A DNA stretch of 6,593 nt. It comes from Rhizobium sp. Q54 (GTDB lineage: Bacteria; Pseudomonadota; Alphaproteobacteria; Rickettsiales; UBA1997). The number at the start of each line of letters is the position of its first letter. Positions within the stretch are counted from its first letter, which is position 1. The stretch is taken from assembly GCA_945865745.1 (NCBI GenBank), contig CAMBFP010000060.1:1-6593 (forward strand), written 5' to 3'. This document shows positions 5,161 to 6,593 of the stretch, in pieces. The notes beneath the pieces are model-generated. The model was not told where the DNA came from. It ran no database searches and saw only the letters and a list, made by a program, of their open reading frames with translations. A program made the position numbers and the translations under genes.

Positions 5161-6593
5161 ATGAATAAATCTCGCCTCGCCATCATCTATTTTCTTATCC
5201 TCGCTGTTTTCGTGCTGATTGCTCTACGCATGATTTTCATCGTTACCACCGGCGATAAAGGAACGGTTAGCAATATTTACGACCAGGATAAGCTCGGTAA
5301 ACGCGCCAATATTTTTGACCGCAACGACACTCTCCTCGCTACCGATTTAAAAACAAAATCACTCTATCTTAGTTCGGTTTTAATCAAAGACCCTCAAGCT
5401 CTCGCTCGCGGTCTTGCTGGAATATTTCCCGACCTTTCTTACGCTGAAATCCTCAGAAAAATCTCAGAAAATAAAAGCAGCAAGCAATGGATTCTAATTA
5501 GACGAAATCTCGCTCCATCACAAGTTGAAGCCACGGAAAATTTAAAAATGGCTGGGCTGATTTTTGAAGAAGATCGCATCCGAATTTATCCGCAAAAATC
5601 AATCGCCAGCCATTACGTTGGATATGTTGATCGCGACCGAAAAGGTCTTGCTGGAATGGAAATGCAGCACAATCGCAGCCTGTCTCATAATGAAGATTTA
5701 CAACTCGCAATGGATGTGCGCGTGCAAGATATTTTGCACGACGAGCTACTAATCGCGATGGAGGAGTTTCGAGCTAAAGCCGCATCTGGCGTGGTTATAA
5801 ATGTGAATAACGGCGAAATTTTAGCCTTGTCCTCGATCCCAGATTTCGACGCAAACTCTTCAAACAAGGCCAGTGCTGATGAATATTTTAATCGCATCGC
5901 CAACGGTCTTTATGAGCTTGGTTCGGTGATGAAAGTTCTCACCAACACTCTCGCCTTTGAAGATGGTGTCGTGAAGCCAACGGATGTTTTTAATGTGCGC
6001 GATCCAGTCAAATATGGACGCTTCACGATTAGTGATTACCATGCAATCAAAGATCTAATGACCGTTGAGGAAATTTTCGCCTACTCCTCAAATATCGGCA
6101 CAGTAAAAATTGCCGACAAAATTGGCGCCGAAAGTCAGAAAAAATTCTTAGAAAAACTCGGATTGCTGAAAAGATTAGAAGCTGATTTTCCCGGCCTTGG
6201 CAAACCAATTTATCCACGCATCTGGAGTGAAATCAGTCTCTACACAATCGCTTACGGCCATGGCATTGCAATTACGCCGCTACATTTAGCGATGGCCACC
6301 GCTGCAATCGTAAATGGTGGAATTTTGTACAAACCATCTTTTGTAAAACTCAAAGAACAGCCAAGCGGAGAGCGCGTAATCAAAGAATCAACTTCGCAAA
6401 CAATGCGAGCGATGATGCGCAACGTAGTTGAGAATGGAACCGGGAAAAATGCTAATGTCGAAGGCTACGAAGTTGGCGGAAAAACCGGAACAGCAGAGCG
6501 CGCCGAATCCGGCAGCTACAATACGAAACTCACCACCGCTTCATTCATCGCCACCTTCCCAACTTCTAAGCCGCAATATTTGGTCTATGTAGT
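5161..6593 (+). CDS. ftsI: FtsI/PBP3 septal peptidoglycan transpeptidase, cut by the window edge
   Basis: The first 477 codons of a class B penicillin-binding protein, open to the right edge with no stop; about 80 to 120 residues are probably missing by comparison with family length. It cross-links septal peptidoglycan as part of the divisome in the periplasm. After a very short cytoplasmic tail (MNKSR) comes one membrane anchor at about 6-28, then the pedestal domain (KRANIFDRNDTLLATDL at 47-63, RIRIYPQKSIASHYVGYVD around 139-157, LAGME at 163-167), then the transpeptidase domain with nucleophile motif SVMK (Ser255, Lys258), SSN (309-311) and KTGTAE (441-446). The YELGS context is typical of alphaproteobacterial FtsI rather than PBP2/MrdA. 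Met257 replaces the more usual Phe of SxFK. No Walker motif or other extra domain is seen. ftsL, rsmH or murE, its normal dcw-cluster neighbours, are not adjacent on the left. Confidence 0.9.
   Translation, partial: MNKSRLAIIYFLILAVFVLIALRMIFIVTTGDKGTVSNIYDQDKLGKRANIFDRNDTLLATDLKTKSLYLSSVLIKDPQALARGLAGIFPDLSYAEILRKISENKSSKQWILIRRNLAPSQVEATENLKMAGLIFEEDRIRIYPQKSIASHYVGYVDRDRKGLAGMEMQHNRSLSHNEDLQLAMDVRVQDILHDELLIAMEEFRAKAASGVVINVNNGEILALSSIPDFDANSSNKASADEYFNRIANGLYELGSVMKVLTNTLAFEDGVVKPTDVFNVRDPVKYGRFTISDYHAIKDLMTVEEIFAYSSNIGTVKIADKIGAESQKKFLEKLGLLKRLEADFPGLGKPIYPRIWSEISLYTIAYGHGIAITPLHLAMATAAIVNGGILYKPSFVKLKEQPSGERVIKESTSQTMRAMMRNVVENGTGKNANVEGYEVGGKTGTAERAESGSYNTKLTTASFIATFPTSKPQYLVYV

Noticed and set aside
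5498..6042. Several 60-72 residue open frames on both strands inside ftsI
   Set aside because: They sit inside the continuous ftsI frame, which carries the SVMK, SSN and KTG motifs, and none has a recognisable domain.

Overview
This is a compact, moderately AT-rich bacterial chromosome segment in which every gene lies on the + strand and almost every base is coding. Protein signatures point to an alphaproteobacterium. The F1 alpha subunit carries the alphaproteobacterial/mitochondrial-style KLYCIYVAIGQKRSTVAQ and FGSDLDASTQ segments, the division transpeptidase has the YELGS form of its active-site motif, and the delta and gamma subunits fit the same group. No close genus can be named from sequence alone.

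Layout. Positions 2-70 hold the last 22 codons of purK (purine biosynthesis). Its stop overlaps the start of a ureohydrolase gene of the agmatinase type (67-969), which in turn overlaps by 11 bases a zinc-dependent M14-like deacylase of the succinylglutamate desuccinylase/aspartoacylase family (959-1978). After a 100-base gap, which is nearly filled by a doubtful 32-codon ORF, come three F1 ATP synthase genes: atpH (2079-2627), atpA (2661-4244) and atpG (4252-5139). The expected atpD and atpC do not follow. Instead, 21 bases downstream, begins ftsI, encoding the septal peptidoglycan transpeptidase; it runs off the right edge of the window.

How the genes relate. The left block looks like one transcription unit (purK-speB-deacylase) tied by overlapping starts and stops, and serves purine synthesis plus breakdown of guanidino and amide compounds. 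The middle block makes the stator delta subunit, the catalytic-hexamer alpha subunit and the rotor shaft gamma subunit of the F-type ATP synthase; beta, epsilon and all Fo subunits must be encoded elsewhere. The last gene belongs to cell division and here is separated from the usual division and cell wall cluster.

I see no RNA gene, mobile element, CRISPR array, convincing hairpin terminator or novel defence-type system. The points worth a second look are gene order (atpG followed by ftsI), the G-free CAA/CTAA-rich leader of atpA that lacks a Shine-Dalgarno site, and the small ORF whose stop overlaps the atpH start.
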